DNA from: Prorocentrum cordatum
Taxonomy: Eukaryota; Sar; Dinophyceae; Prorocentrales; Prorocentraceae
DNA length: 50,000 bases
Assembly: GCA_963575745.1 (NCBI GenBank)
Contig: CAUYUJ010016690.1
Coordinates: 97,501 to 147,500, forward strand
Reading direction: 5' to 3'
Shown: in pieces, positions 30,830 to 40,862 of the stretch
How the letters are laid out: the number at the start of each line of letters is the position of its first letter
How positions within the stretch are numbered: the first letter of the stretch is position 1
Notes under the pieces: model-generated
Told to the model about the DNA's origin: nothing
The model's input: the letters and a program-made list of their open reading frames with translations, nothing else
The model's database searches: none
Made by a program: the position numbers and the translations under genes

Positions 30830-32190
30830 AGAATCAGCATGGGGACGACGCTGTTTGCGACCAATTGCAAGTTCGTCCTGCGACAGAAGTCAGTCGTTAG
30901 ACTGAGCGAAAGTTCCAGCCCAATCTGGGCCGCCGTCCTAATTCGCGCGCCTCCCCATCCTCTTCTTGTCCTCTGTGTCCTCAGACTTGTCTGCCCTTGC
31001 GCTCTTCGCGTGCGTTGGCACCGAAAGTTGGTCGTTTCGCGCCAGCGACGATGCCATCCTTGTTCTTATTTCGGGCTCGCCGTGCCGCCGTCTTGGTTTA
31101 GAGTAGGGGATCGACTACATAATGATTTACTTCCCCTTTTTTGCTGGCGAAACTACGAGCATGACGATGTATAACATTCGTATATCGAGGAACATTGTAC
31201 GTATTTGTCGTACACGTGACGAGACGATCGACTTGGAGGTAAATCAAATGTGTAGTCGATTCCCTACTCGATGGTTACGCGCGGTGAGAGCCGTGGTCCA
31301 CCTACGCTCGATCACGGTCGCGCCGATCATAAAGAACCTTGCTTCGCTTGCTCAATCCAGCGTTTCTTCGGCAGTTTCCCAGGTTCCCCTTCCTCCTCCC
31401 CGCGCGCGGGTGTCTGCGCTGGAGGAATAGGATTAGGATGGGGAGGCGGGAGAGGAGAAGAGGGATCTCGAGGATGAGGGTATCAGCTAGCCCACATTGC
31501 ATCAACGCGGATGTCGTCTAATCACAAGGCGATGCGAGCACGTTTCGTTTTCATTGCGGCAAGCGCACCCTCGAACGATGGACGCTCTGCGCCCTAACCG
31601 TATGTCATTCTGGCGAGTCCCCCTTTTTGAAAAGGAAGCGCCCTTTACCCTTCTAGCTGTCACCATTGCCAGGAGGCAGGACCGCAGGCCAAAGGAGTCG
31701 GCCGACAGTCTCTCGATCCGTGTGCATCTGATGTCTTGGAGCAGTGTGGGCGATACCGTCTCAGGAACTGCCCAGCGAAGGCCCTGCTTTGAGAAGAAAG
31801 CGCCCTCCATCCGTGAAGCCTCTGCGGAACCTTGCATTTGCGGTGGGGAGCTTTTGGATACCGTGTTGCTCTGCTGGTTCTGACCTAACTCGCTTCGGCG
31901 CGACACGCTATCCATGTCCCAGTTCCCAGGCTATGTAAAGGTTCCTGACCGTAGACTTCAGGATGTCTCACACGACAGCCTCATCTGCAAAACGATCCGC
32001 CCTTCATCCGTTCAAATGTGGGAAGACCCTGCCGTTTGTCTGTGCGTGGATCTGCGACGAGAGCAACATTTTTCACACCACATTGCCCCCCTCCGTGCTG
32101 TTGCTGGTTGCTTGCCAGACGAATGTGCGCGGCGCAAGGGCCAAACCCGCATCTGGAAAAACCTCGCCACCTCCATCCGTTTACCAACCA
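30830..32190. other. Non-coding or unrecognised sequence
   Basis: Nothing identifiable in about 1.36 kb. GC content looks lower than average. A weak recurrence of GCGCCCTCCATCCGT-like strings is seen near 31806, 31990 and 32165. No frame shows a recognisable domain. Confidence 0.5.
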
Positions 32191-32194
32191 TTGA

Positions 32195-32306
32195 AGCCTG
32201 TCAATCAAGTAGCTCGAAGAACAAACAACTGAATAAGCATAATTTTTTGGAGCCTGTTAGTTAAGTAGCTCGAAGAACAAACAACTGAATAAACATACAC
32301 TTTTGG
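32195..32306. repeat. 56-bp tandem duplication
   Basis: AGTAGCTCGAAGAACAAACA and ACTGAATAA occur twice, 56 bp apart, each preceded by AGCCTGTxAxT. Confidence 0.85.
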
Positions 32307-32412
32307 GGTCCATGCGGATTCCATGGATCTGCGCCGGCCCCCCTTGGCGGTGCTTTCGGCGCCGCCCCTGCCCCTGGCGCGCTCCGCGCGCCCGGGAGGG
32401 GGGTCAAACGAC
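32275..32412. mobile_element. GC-core foldback element, copy 3 (diverged)
   Basis: ACATACACTTTTGGGGTCCA then GGATCTGCGCCGGCCCCCC and the family core GGCGCGCTCCGCGCGCCCGG. The right arm is degraded. Confidence 0.55.
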
Positions 32413-33149
32413 GTTTGCGCGAGAGCTGCAATGTTGAACGCCACCCGCCCTCCGTCAGTGCGTCTGCCTATGTGGCCGTTCAAGCTTCGGGGTCCTAAAT
32501 GGCGGGTGGCGTGGCTGGAGCGATGACGGGGGAGCGCCCGACACGCCCTCAGTGGTGTGACGAGGAGGGGTTACGTAGCAGCTACTTGGACCAAGCGTTT
32601 CCAGTCGACCCACCAAGATCGCTCTGTTGATGCTTCAACAGAAGAGCATTGGTGGCAGCTTTTGACGCTGGCTGGGCCGAAGCCCCTTCGACCCAGATGC
32701 TCAACGAGGATCAGGTCCTCGTGGCTGCATGTGGTGCTACCGCGGCGTGGATTGGGATTAGTGTTTCTTCAAACGTCCACTATTTGGTTGCTGTTTCACG
32801 ATGCGTTCACGAACGATCTTCGTAACTCCACTCAGCATCATCCGAACTGGCTCAGTGGTGCTTGTTTAACTCTGTATCTCGGGATGGATGTGTTGATTCT
32901 GTTTGGTGGCGGCCCATTCCGCCACCGTGCCTGGGTTGTTGGCCAAATACCTATTGGATGCCTACCGGGATCTCACAAGAGGCTTTTCGGAAGCCGAGTG
33001 GAGGCACTCCTGTGGTGTCTTGGGGCCTCTCTTTGGCCTCTAGGGGGCCTCGGTGAGGCCTCTTTCAAGCATCTTTGAGGCTTTTCGGCTCATTGGGTAC
33101 CTCGGGGGCCTGATGGCCGTCTCGGGGGCCATCTTGTGGCGGAGGGGAT

Positions 33150-33425
33150 CGACATTTCAGTTCGTGCTCCCCCTCTTGGGCCCCTGTTGGGGCTCTCTTC
33201 GGCCGCCTTCGGGTCCTCTTGGGCCGTCGTAGGGTCCTCTTGGACCGTCTTGGGGACCACTCGGGGCGTCACTGGGAACGCTCCGACATGCATTTCAAGT
33301 TCGTGTACCCCCTCTCGGGCCCCTACTGGGGCTCTCTTCGGCCGCCTGAGGGGGCCTCTTGGACCGCCGCTTAGGCGTCTTGGGGACCTCTCGGGTCGTC
33401 GCCGGGAACGCTCCGACGTGCTAGA
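33150..33425. repeat. 139-bp tandem duplication
   Basis: Two units start at 33161 and 33300 (TTCGTGxxCCCCCTCTxGGG, GGGGCTCTCTTCGGCCGCC) and both end CGGGAACGCTCCGACxTGC-like. Confidence 0.8.
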
Positions 33426-33737
33426 CTTTGCAAGAGTCTCGCTCTTCCTCCCGCACATGCCGACAAGGTCGGCGGATTGGCAGGAGGGGAGAGAGGGGGA
33501 GGGGCAGGAGGTGCGGCCGGGAGGCGTGGCGAGGCGGAAAGGATAATAAGAAAGAGAGGGGAGTTGGGACAGGCAATAAGAACAAGGACAAGGAGAAGCA
33601 TCATGAGTGGGAGTGAGAGAAGGGAAGGACAGGGAACTGAGAGAGGCCTGCTGCTCTGGAGCTCCACCTGTAACAAGGAGCCCAGAAGCCCCCTCGCGCC
33701 CCAGCCCCCACCTTATCCATCCTCAGCCTCCCCTCCT

Positions 33738-33790
33738 CCTCCTCCTCCTCCTCCTCCTCCTCCTCCTCCTCCTCCTTCCTCCCACCAGCC
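33738..33790. repeat. CTC microsatellite
   Basis: About 50 bp of CTC units. Confidence 0.9.
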
Positions 33791-33949
33791 CTCCTCCTCC
33801 CCTCTCGTCCTCCTTTGCTCCCCTGGAGGCGGCGGCACGGGCAGGAGCGCCCAAGCGCCGCGACCGCCGATCCGCGAGCCTCGCTCCTCAGGAAGACTCG
33901 GGGACGGCAGAGAGGGGTGTGACGACCAGGAGGGGGGGGGATATCGTGG

Positions 33950-34100
33950 CGGGGGCCATCAGATCTCCCAACACTTCATGGCGCCTCTTCCTGCTTCGCT
34001 ACGTCCCTGGCCCCCCTCCCTTTGGGCCGCGCGCGTGCCGCCAGCCATGAGTTGCGCCCCCCCCCCCCCCCATCTTGGACGCCCCCCTCTTGACCGCCCC
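33950..34100. repeat. ATGGCGCCTCTTC dispersed repeat, copy 1
   Basis: ATGGCGCCTCTTCCTGCTTC, GGGCCGCGCGCGTGCCGCC and TCTTGGACGCCCCCCTCTTG recur in the same order at 47190-47325. Confidence 0.7.
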
Positions 34101-34187
34101 CGAGCACGGGCGGGAGCGCCCAAGCGTCGCGACCGCCGATCCGCGAGCCTCGATCCTCAGGAATACAACTTCAGAGCCCCGAATCAT

Positions 34188-34420
34188 CAGGGGTAACTCG
34201 GGTCAGGGCTAACTCGGGTTCGTTTGTCGGGAGTCCAAGCCCGAGATACCCCAGACCCGAGTTGCCCTGGATAGCTCGGGCGCCCAACAACTACCGGGTC
34301 GGGAGAGTGGGGCTGGGAGGAACGATCAGGTCGTCAACGTTACCGCACACAATGAGGGTGCCTGTCACGCAGCCGTGCCCTGCATCTTCCCGACCCTCCT
34401 TCTCCTCCCAACACGATACC
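34188..34420. mobile_element. Two adjacent short inverted-repeat elements
   Basis: 34188-34285 is a hairpin of GGTAACTCGGGTCAGGGCT against GACCCGAGTTGCCCTGGAT. It abuts 34290-34418, whose left end GGGTCGGGAGAGTGGGGCTG and right end TCTTCCCGACCCTCCTTCTC are inverted repeats shared with 48865-48989. Confidence 0.6.
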
Positions 34421-34450
34421 TGTGCTCCTGAGACCCTCCCTGGGAGTTGG

Positions 34451-34497
34451 CCAGTCGGGGAGTCGGCCACTCCCCGACTCCCCTACTCCCCGACTGG
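34451..34497. repeat. Palindrome with alternative folds
   Basis: CCAGTCGGGGAGT and ACTCCCCGACTGG are perfect 13-bp arms. Within them GGGGAGTCGG and CCGACTCCCC form a second possible stem. Confidence 0.8.
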
Positions 34498-34857
34498 ATC
34501 CCCCACGCCCCGATGGGCAGTCGGAATACTTCATTCCGGTACCTCAGAAATCTTCCTACTCCCCCAGGACCGGTGCTTCCTCCAGAATCGTCTTAAGGAC
34601 GGCCCCGAGGCCTAGGAAGGGACCCCGGAGGCCGACAACAGCGAGACACCTCCCGTCGTGCTTTCTTCCCTGCGCGGGGAAGTTTGGGGCCCCTGCCTCC
34701 GCTGCCCTGCCTCGTCTGCCCCCCCAGGTCAGCACGGCTCGGCTGCGGTCGAGGGCGCTGAAGGGCAGGAGCTAGCCAGGGCCGCATCGCCGCGGGCGCG
34801 CGGTAAAAAAACACACGTGCGCCACCCGCTCTTCTGCCGTGGCCCTCATCCTCCTAC

Positions 34858-35059
34858 TCTCCTCCTCTTCCGCTCCTCCTCCTCCTCCTCCTCCTCCTGT
34901 TCATTATTTCTTCGTCTACTACTATTACTCCTTCTCTTCTCCTCCTGCTCCTCCTCCTCCTCCTCCTTCTCCTTCTCTCCTCCTCCTCCTCCTCCTCCTC
35001 CCCCTCCTCCTCCTCCTCCTCCTCTCCTCCTCCTCCTCCTCCTCCTCCTCCTCCTCCTC
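34858..35059. repeat. CTC microsatellite flanking the LINE on the 5' side
   Basis: CTC/TCC units with TTC and TAC interruptions run directly into the spliced leader at 35060. Sequence of the same type abuts the LINE 3' end at 40081. Confidence 0.95.
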
Positions 35060-35080
35060 CCGTAGCCATTTTGGCTCAAG
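35060..35080 (+). other. DinoSL sequence fossilised at the LINE 5' end
   Basis: The 21-nt core of the dinoflagellate spliced leader (CCGTAGCC, then ATTTT, then GGCTCAAG) is present without mismatch. It is not an SL RNA gene: no donor GT follows it (next bases CGTGCC) and no Sm-like site is evident. It therefore represents the 5' end of a trans-spliced mRNA that was copied into DNA. Confidence 0.95.
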
Positions 35081-35208
35081 CGTGCCAGCGCACGCGCGAG
35101 CGGGCATCCTCACTCTCGAGGCTTTCTGGTGCGTCAGGCGCCAGCGGACATACCCTTACCCAGTAATTCCTAACCCTTAGATAAAACGAAACGCACAGTG
35201 CACGCGCG

Positions 35209-36335
35209 ATGGCCGCCCGCGGTCGTGGCGGTGCTGATTCTGCTGCTGTCTCTGACGAGGAAGCGGCTCGCGACCCCAACGAGAAGAGCCGCAGCGGGGA
35301 ACGCGCCCGAGGCCGGCGGCCCCGCGCTGAGGCCAAACAGGATCCTCTGGCCGAGCGGGATCCTTGGAGCGGAATGGCTGCCCAGCGTGGCCGGCCCTCC
35401 GGGGAGCCCCCTGGCCCCGCCGCGGGAGGGTCCTCAGGGAGCGCTGGCGCTGTGGTTCAAAAGCACATGGACGCCCTCTCGGAGAAAATCCGCGAGTACA
35501 TGGCTGAGCAGTTTACCACCGCTATGGACTCGGTTCGCGAGGAGCTCGACGCAATGGTCGAAGATAACTTGCTCCCCAAGCTGCCAGGCTCGAGGAACAT
35601 GCTACTGAGATTGCTCAGATCAAGGAAAAGAGCGCTAACCTGGAGAAGGAGCAAGCGGGGCTGCAGGCCGCGGTCAAGGAGCTGCAGACCACGCTGGCGG
35701 TGGCGGAGGCGCAGGTTGCGGCGCCGCTGGACCCAGCACGCCTTGCCGATTGGCACAGGACGGCTGACACTGCCCTCTTCGTCCTCTCCTGTCAGGCCCC
35801 CGCCGCACCAGGAGAGGTCAAGTCCGCCATTTCGCAATGGCTCCAGGCCGCCAAGGTCACCGAGGACCAGGTCACGCTCCTCGGCGACCTCCCGTCGAAA
35901 CGTTTCCACCTCCACTGCCCTGGTGGCGCTGCGGGCGTTGCCCGCGCTGGGGCACTCCAGGCTGCGCTCAAGCTACCAGGCGGACAATGGCGTCGATTTG
36001 ACGTGCTCTCGGTCAACGGCCAGCGCGTCACCATGTACACGAATGCCGACAAGAGCGCGGAGGACATCCGTAAGGAGGTGCAGACGAAGAAACTGTCGGG
36101 CCTCATCATGGCTGCGGTGCCCAGCAAGGACTGCTGGGCGCGCCGATCGAAGGGCCTTGTCTACGTGGACTCTGTGCCTATCGTGGAGGTGCAGGTGCGT
36201 GGCCCCGACGAGGCCTCCCGACTGGCCTGGGACGGGTCCGCCACCGCCCGCCTCGGCATCGACAAGCAGGCCATTACGAACCAGTTCCAGGCACTCTGGC
36301 GCGAGGTCGACACCTCTGGATGGGACTCTTCCTAG
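35209..36335 (+). pseudogene. LINE ORF1 protein, frameshifted
   Basis: Starts at ATG 35209 (MAARGRGGADSAAVSDEE), the first ATG in a plausible context after the spliced leader, and is about 375 codons long. An Arg/Asp/Gly-rich N-terminus is followed by a coiled coil (HMDALSEKIREYMAEQF). Near 35585-35595 the frame shifts; the coiled coil resumes as EIAQIKEKSANLEKEQAGL. The C-terminal part is an alpha/beta segment (SKRFHLHCPGGAAGVA, RFDVLSVNGQRVTMYTNAD, GLVYVDSVPIVEVQVRG) that could be an RNA-binding fold of the kind found in LINE ORF1 proteins; this is inference. It ends TAG at 36333. The predicted role is RNA binding in the element's ribonucleoprotein. Confidence 0.7.
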
Positions 36336-36339
36336 CCTC

Positions 36340-37779
36340 CGGTGGGCTCCGTGGGAGGTCGGGGCCGCTACCCGTGGGCTCTCGGTGGTGACGTGGAACG
36401 CTCGCGGCCTGCTCCTCCGTGCCGCCGCCAGGAGGCGGCGGAAAGTGAACATGGTCGTAGAGCACCTTCGCCAGCGCTCCATTGTGCTGGTCCAGGAAGT
36501 TCACGGCTTCACCGAGACGCTCCAGAACTACCTCAACCAGTACAGCATCCACTACAATATGTATAGCTCTACGACCGGTCGTCCGGGGGCTGGCGGGATC
36601 GCCATTTTGATCCCTTGGCACGACCATCACACTATTGCCGCTGCTGGCACGGCGGCTCTCCCTCAGATCCAGAGCCGCGAGTTGGAGCCAGGGCGCGCTG
36701 CCGTTACGACGATCACCAACCCCAAAACGCAGTGCGCCATTTAAATCATGAACATCCACAATTATGACCTCACCGAGCTTGGGAAGGATCGCATTCGGCG
36801 AGCGTGGCGGGATGCTGCGCACTGGGCGCACGAGGACCCTATGAAGAGGACCTTCGTTGCAGCTGGCGATTATAACATGACCGATGTGCCAGCGGAGTCT
36901 CTTTTGTACCCTCGGCCGCGTCAGGCCCAACGGTCTGACGCCAGCAGGGCCAATCGATCCGAACCACTCTGGAGAGGTATGTTTGCCAATCCCAACATGC
37001 TTGAGGTGTGCTCGCCGCTCCCCGCCCACTTCGCGAAGGACTCGGGGACGCTGCGCACGATTGATCGGATCTTCGTCTCACTCGCATCGTCTTTCGCGCT
37101 GGAGACCGAGTGCGACCTCCAGCTGGTGCACGACGCCGTGGCGCTGGACGCGCAGAACCTCAGCGACCACGCAATCCTCAAGCTTCGCATGAAGACCAGG
37201 CAGGCCACGCCCAAGGGCGAGAGGAAAATCCCAGCTTTCATTTTCAAGAGCCCTGAGTACAAGCGGATCCTCGCCAACTGCCTTGATGGTTGTCGCATCG
37301 AGTTCAGGCCTGTTTTTGAACAGTGGCGCGACGTCAAGGCCATGATGACGCTCGCCGCGGAGTTCGCTCGGAACGAGCTGCAGTCCAAGGCGCTGGTGGT
37401 CGACAGCGACAGTTGGCGGCACGCGCGACTGTTGACCCTCAACTCGGTCGCCAGGGCCGTCTGGCGGCAAGACGTTCGACTGGCCAGGAGGCTCATGCAT
37501 GATGCGCCCATCGGTGCCGCGGAGCTCGAGCTCGTCGACGGCACCGTGCAGTTGAAGAGGCCTGGCGACTTCCACGCGCACGTGCGGGAGGCGCAAGCGC
37601 AACTCCTGGAACGGGAGACGGCGGCGCTCGTCGACAGTGCCAGTGGGGCACGCCGGCGGACGGCGGAAGTCATGATCAAGCGAGCGCTGGTGGAACCCCA
37701 CCAAGCGCGCATTGGTGCTTTCGGTGATCCGCCACACGCAGCCTGCCGGGCAGGGAGGCAGCGCAGACGCAGTAGCTAG
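36340..37779 (+). pseudogene. LINE ORF2, endonuclease domain, with in-frame stop
   Basis: After the ORF1 stop the coding frame moves and reads LSVVTWNARGLL (Asn of the APE-type endonuclease), IVLVQEVHGF (catalytic Glu), GGIAILIP, then a TAA at 36742-36744. The same frame continues with IMNIHNYDLTEL, FVAAGDYNMTDVP (Asp and Asn of the GDxN motif), LRTIDRIFVSL and NLSDHAILKL (SDH motif). All expected catalytic positions are thus present although the frame is interrupted once. The rest (to 37779) is a linker with HVREAQAQLLERETAALV. The enzyme would nick target DNA to prime reverse transcription. Confidence 0.8.
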
Positions 37780-37789
37780 GGAACCTGAG

Positions 37790-40048
37790 TCCATGATCGC
37801 AGGAAGATCAGATCGGGCCGTTTCTTGATCGTCATATGCCTCGTTTCGATAATTATTTCCTCCCTCTTCCCTCCCTCTCCGACCTCCGCCTTGCCTTGAG
37901 GCGGCCCCGCGACTCCGCGCCAGGGCCCGACAGGCTTCCCGCGCGAGCATGGCGAGCCCACCCGCTTCTAACAGAAGTGCTGCATGGCGTAATGTGTCAG
38001 ATGGCAGACGGTTCCCCGCCACCTGCCGGTTTTAATTTCTGTCTTCTCGCTTTTCTCCCGAAAAGGGGAGGAGGTCGCTGATTTGGTGGAGTGCGCGCGG
38101 ACCCCGGGCTGCACCCGCCCATTAGCTTTGAAAAACTCAGACAGCAAGGCGGTCGCAGCGGCACTGAATCTTCACATTTCGGGCGTCGTGTCGAAAGACG
38201 CCCATGGGGCCCAAAAGGGATTCGTCCGTGGGCGGCGCTTCGGTGAGCATATCATCGCGCTCGGCGCTGAATCTAGGCGCGCGGGACACCTTCCTCAGGC
38301 TGCCACTCGGCTCCCTGGGTTGCTGAGCTTTGATGTTAAAGCCGCTTTCCCAAGCATGTCTCAAGTCTTCCTCCGCCGTGCTGTCGAATGCTTCGCCCTC
38401 CCTGCACCCTATTTGTCGTTGCTCGATGGGCTTGCTCATGATACTATTGGGCACGCACGTGTTGGGGAACAGCTGGGGGCTCTCTTCCCGATCACATCGG
38501 GCGTCCCCCAAGGGTGTCCTCTGTCAGGAAGTCTGTGGGCGTTGGCGTTCGACCCCTGGATCCGGTGTTTGTGCGAGGCGTTTCCTACGGAGGACGAGGG
38601 GACCCTTGGCTGCTGGGCTGATGATGTAGGTGCGGTCACCATGGATATATGCAGGACTTCGCACCTTCACCGCACATTCCAGAAGGCTGAGGAGCTCGCT
38701 GGTCTCGACTTGCAGCCGCAAAAATGCTGCTTCGTGCCCCTTTTGGGCGGACTGCGACGAGACCGTCCGCGAGCAGGCTCGCGCCGCCCTTGCACTGCAC
38801 GCTCCCGGCTGGGAGAGTTTCAAGATCGAGGGGGCTGCCAAATACCTCGGCGTCATCCTCGGGCCTTCGGCGGACCTTCCGATACAATGGAAGGGCCCTG
38901 GACAAAAATGGTGGGGCAGGGTGCGGGAAGTGGCTTTGTCCAGGGCTCCTTCTGAGGCCTCGTTGCGACTTTATCTCACGGTTATCCTCCCCTGTCTCTC
39001 CTACGTTGCTCAGTTTTTCTTTCCTGACCCCACGCTTTTGGCGAAGGAGGGACAGGCTCTTCACAAACCACTGCGGTTGCCTCCTAATTCGTTCCGGGTC
39101 GCCGAGCTGATGGGCGTCGGGAGGTGGTTGCCCAGCGCTGCTCCTATACCCGTCAGCGTGTCTTGCCTTGCCGCTGCGTGGAGAGCCAGCCAGTACACGT
39201 TTCGGGGGTGGAGGGCTTGGCGGGATCGGCTTCGCGATGCGGCTCACAACCACGGATTCCTAGTGGATTTTGTTCGCAATGTATGGTCTCCTAGGTTTTG
39301 GGTTCGGCGTCAGAGCATTGCCGAATATTATGCCTCCTTCGACTGCCCGCCCAACGATGGTAGGGTTCCGAGGCAGGCGTTTGAGCGGGCGAAGGCCGCT
39401 GCACTTGCTTTTGAATGTGATAACGTGCCCCGCTCCGGGAAGACAGGGGTTCGTCCTCAGACGGCCTTCCTCCGCTCGTTATGCTCCTCCCTCTACCCCG
39501 ACGTGATCCTTGATCTTCTGGAGCGGCGTTTTCGCAAGTGGTTCCCCGATCGGCCCGCTTTGGGACGACCAGAGCTCGAAGAACGCTGGGCCAGGCTTCG
39601 AGACGTCCTCAAGGCGGCGGCTCCGTCACGGACATGGGCCCATTTAAAAACGCTCGCAGGGGCCTGGATCACGTCAGCCCGCGTGGGGATACTCACGCCT
39701 AAGGGTTGCCAGTTCGGGTGCTCCCAGGATTGTCTGGGCATCGAGGTCTGCGCTCCAGATTCGATCGGGCACTATTTATATTGCCCCCGGCTCTCCCACC
39801 TTCTCGCTCTCCCTCGTGCCATCATTCCTAACGACCCGGTAGTCCGATTAGGGCTTGGCCCTGCCTCCGCGTACAATGTAGACAGGGAGTACGATCCCAT
39901 CTCCCTTGAGCGTGCGCACTATTTAACCGCTCTGTCATTCCATATCTACCATAAATACCGTGCTGAGCTTCAGCAACATCCACGTTTACATGGCACTTAC
40001 ACCTCGACATTGCGTGCGAGGCACGCCGCGATTGTCGCTCTTGGCTGA
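37790..40048 (+). pseudogene. LINE ORF2, reverse transcriptase and C-terminal zinc motif, frameshifted
   Basis: RT motifs are spread over three frames. From about 37793: SLSDLRLALRRPRDSAPGPD and FCLLAFLPKRGGG; after a shift near 38075-38083: ALKNSDSKAVAAALN, LSFDVKAAFPSMSQ (motif A Asp), SGVPQGCPLSGSLWAL (motif B) and LGCWADDVGAV (motif C, WADD instead of YADD); after a shift near 38745: AAKYLGVILGP (thumb-proximal motif E) and the thumb. The end has CQFGCSQDC followed by GHYLYCPRL, a C-x3-C / H-x3-C arrangement like the zinc knuckle found after RT in many LINEs. Stop TGA at 40046. The catalytic Asp residues are intact; the frameshifts are not compatible with translation of one polypeptide. 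Confidence 0.85.
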
Positions 40049-40080
40049 TGCTGACGGACGGTGTCCCCCCAGGCGACGTG

Positions 40081-40280
40081 CTCTCCTCCTCCTCCTCCTC
40101 CTCCTCCTCCTCCTCCTCCTCCTCCTCCTCCTCCTCCTCCTCCTCCTCCTCCCCCTCCTCCTCCTCCTCCTCCTTTTCCTCCTCCTTCTCATTCTCGCTT
40201 CCTGCTGCTCCTCCTCCTCCTTCTGATTCTCTCATTCTCCTTCTCCTGCTCCTCCTCCTCCTCCTCTCCTCCTCCTGGCT
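40081..40280. repeat. CTC microsatellite flanking the LINE on the 3' side
   Basis: About 200 bp of CTC/TCC units start 33 bp after the LINE stop codon, in the same orientation as the 5' flanking tract. Confidence 0.95.
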
Positions 40281-40459
40281 CCTTCATCACCGAGGTTCGA
40301 GGAGTCTTTTTTCTTGTGTATGTTTTTCTGCTTGTTTGTGTTTTGTGGGTTTCGTCTCTGCCCCCCCAAGAACTCTGGAGGCCTTCGCGGGCCTTCGGGG
40401 GACCTCCCCCTCCTCTCCGTCCTGCTCTTGCGCTCGCTCTTCCTCTTCCTCAGGTCTCA

Positions 40460-40545
40460 GTGCTTTCCTTCTCCTCCTCCTCCTCCTCTTCCTCCTCCTC
40501 CTCCTTCTCCTCCTCCTCCTCCTCTTCCTCCTTCTGCTCCTTGTT
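40460..40545. repeat. CTC microsatellite
   Basis: About 85 bp of CTC/TTC units. Confidence 0.9.
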
Positions 40546-40587
40546 CGAGCACTTCGAGGCTTGGTTGCTGCTGCTGGTGTTTCGCCC

Positions 40588-40672
40588 TATCCCACGCCCC
40601 TACCCACGCCCTGTCCCACGCCTTACCCACGCCGTTCCCCACGTCCTATCGGACGCCTTACCCTACGGCCAG
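40588..40672. repeat. CCCACGCC minisatellite
   Basis: Repeats of TACCCACGCC/TGTCCCACGCC at 10-12 bp intervals; degenerates downstream. Confidence 0.75.
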
Positions 40673-40862
40673 TTCGTGCACCCAGTATTCTACCTGCAAG
40701 CCTTGCCGATGTGCGGCGGGGTGCTTTGGGTGCAGGCAGAGCTCATGGTGGCCTGTGTGCACTGGCCAGAGCCTTGCCACCGGGACGGTCGCCAGCTGCT
40801 TGTGGATATCTCGGACTTGCCGTTGTAGGTGATGGCAGTGGTATTGTTCCACCTGGGGGTAA

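Larger units (their letters stand above)
35060..40080 (+). mobile_element. Full-length non-LTR retrotransposon (LINE) beginning with DinoSL
   Basis: The element carries, in order: a DinoSL copy, a 128-nt leader, an ORF1 with coiled coil, an apurinic-type endonuclease, a reverse transcriptase and a C-terminal zinc-knuckle-like motif. No long terminal repeats, integrase or clear RNase H are seen, which with the endonuclease places it among LINE-type elements. Its ends are set by CTC microsatellites on both sides in the same orientation. No target duplication can be recognised because the flanks are repetitive. The coding part has one in-frame stop and about five frameshifts, so the copy looks inactive, unless some indels are sequencing errors. 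Confidence 0.85.

Noticed and set aside
35150-35182. CCCTTACCC and CCTAACCCTTAG near the LINE 5' end, telomere-like
   Set aside because: Only isolated, imperfect motifs with no tandem array; more likely part of the LINE leader.
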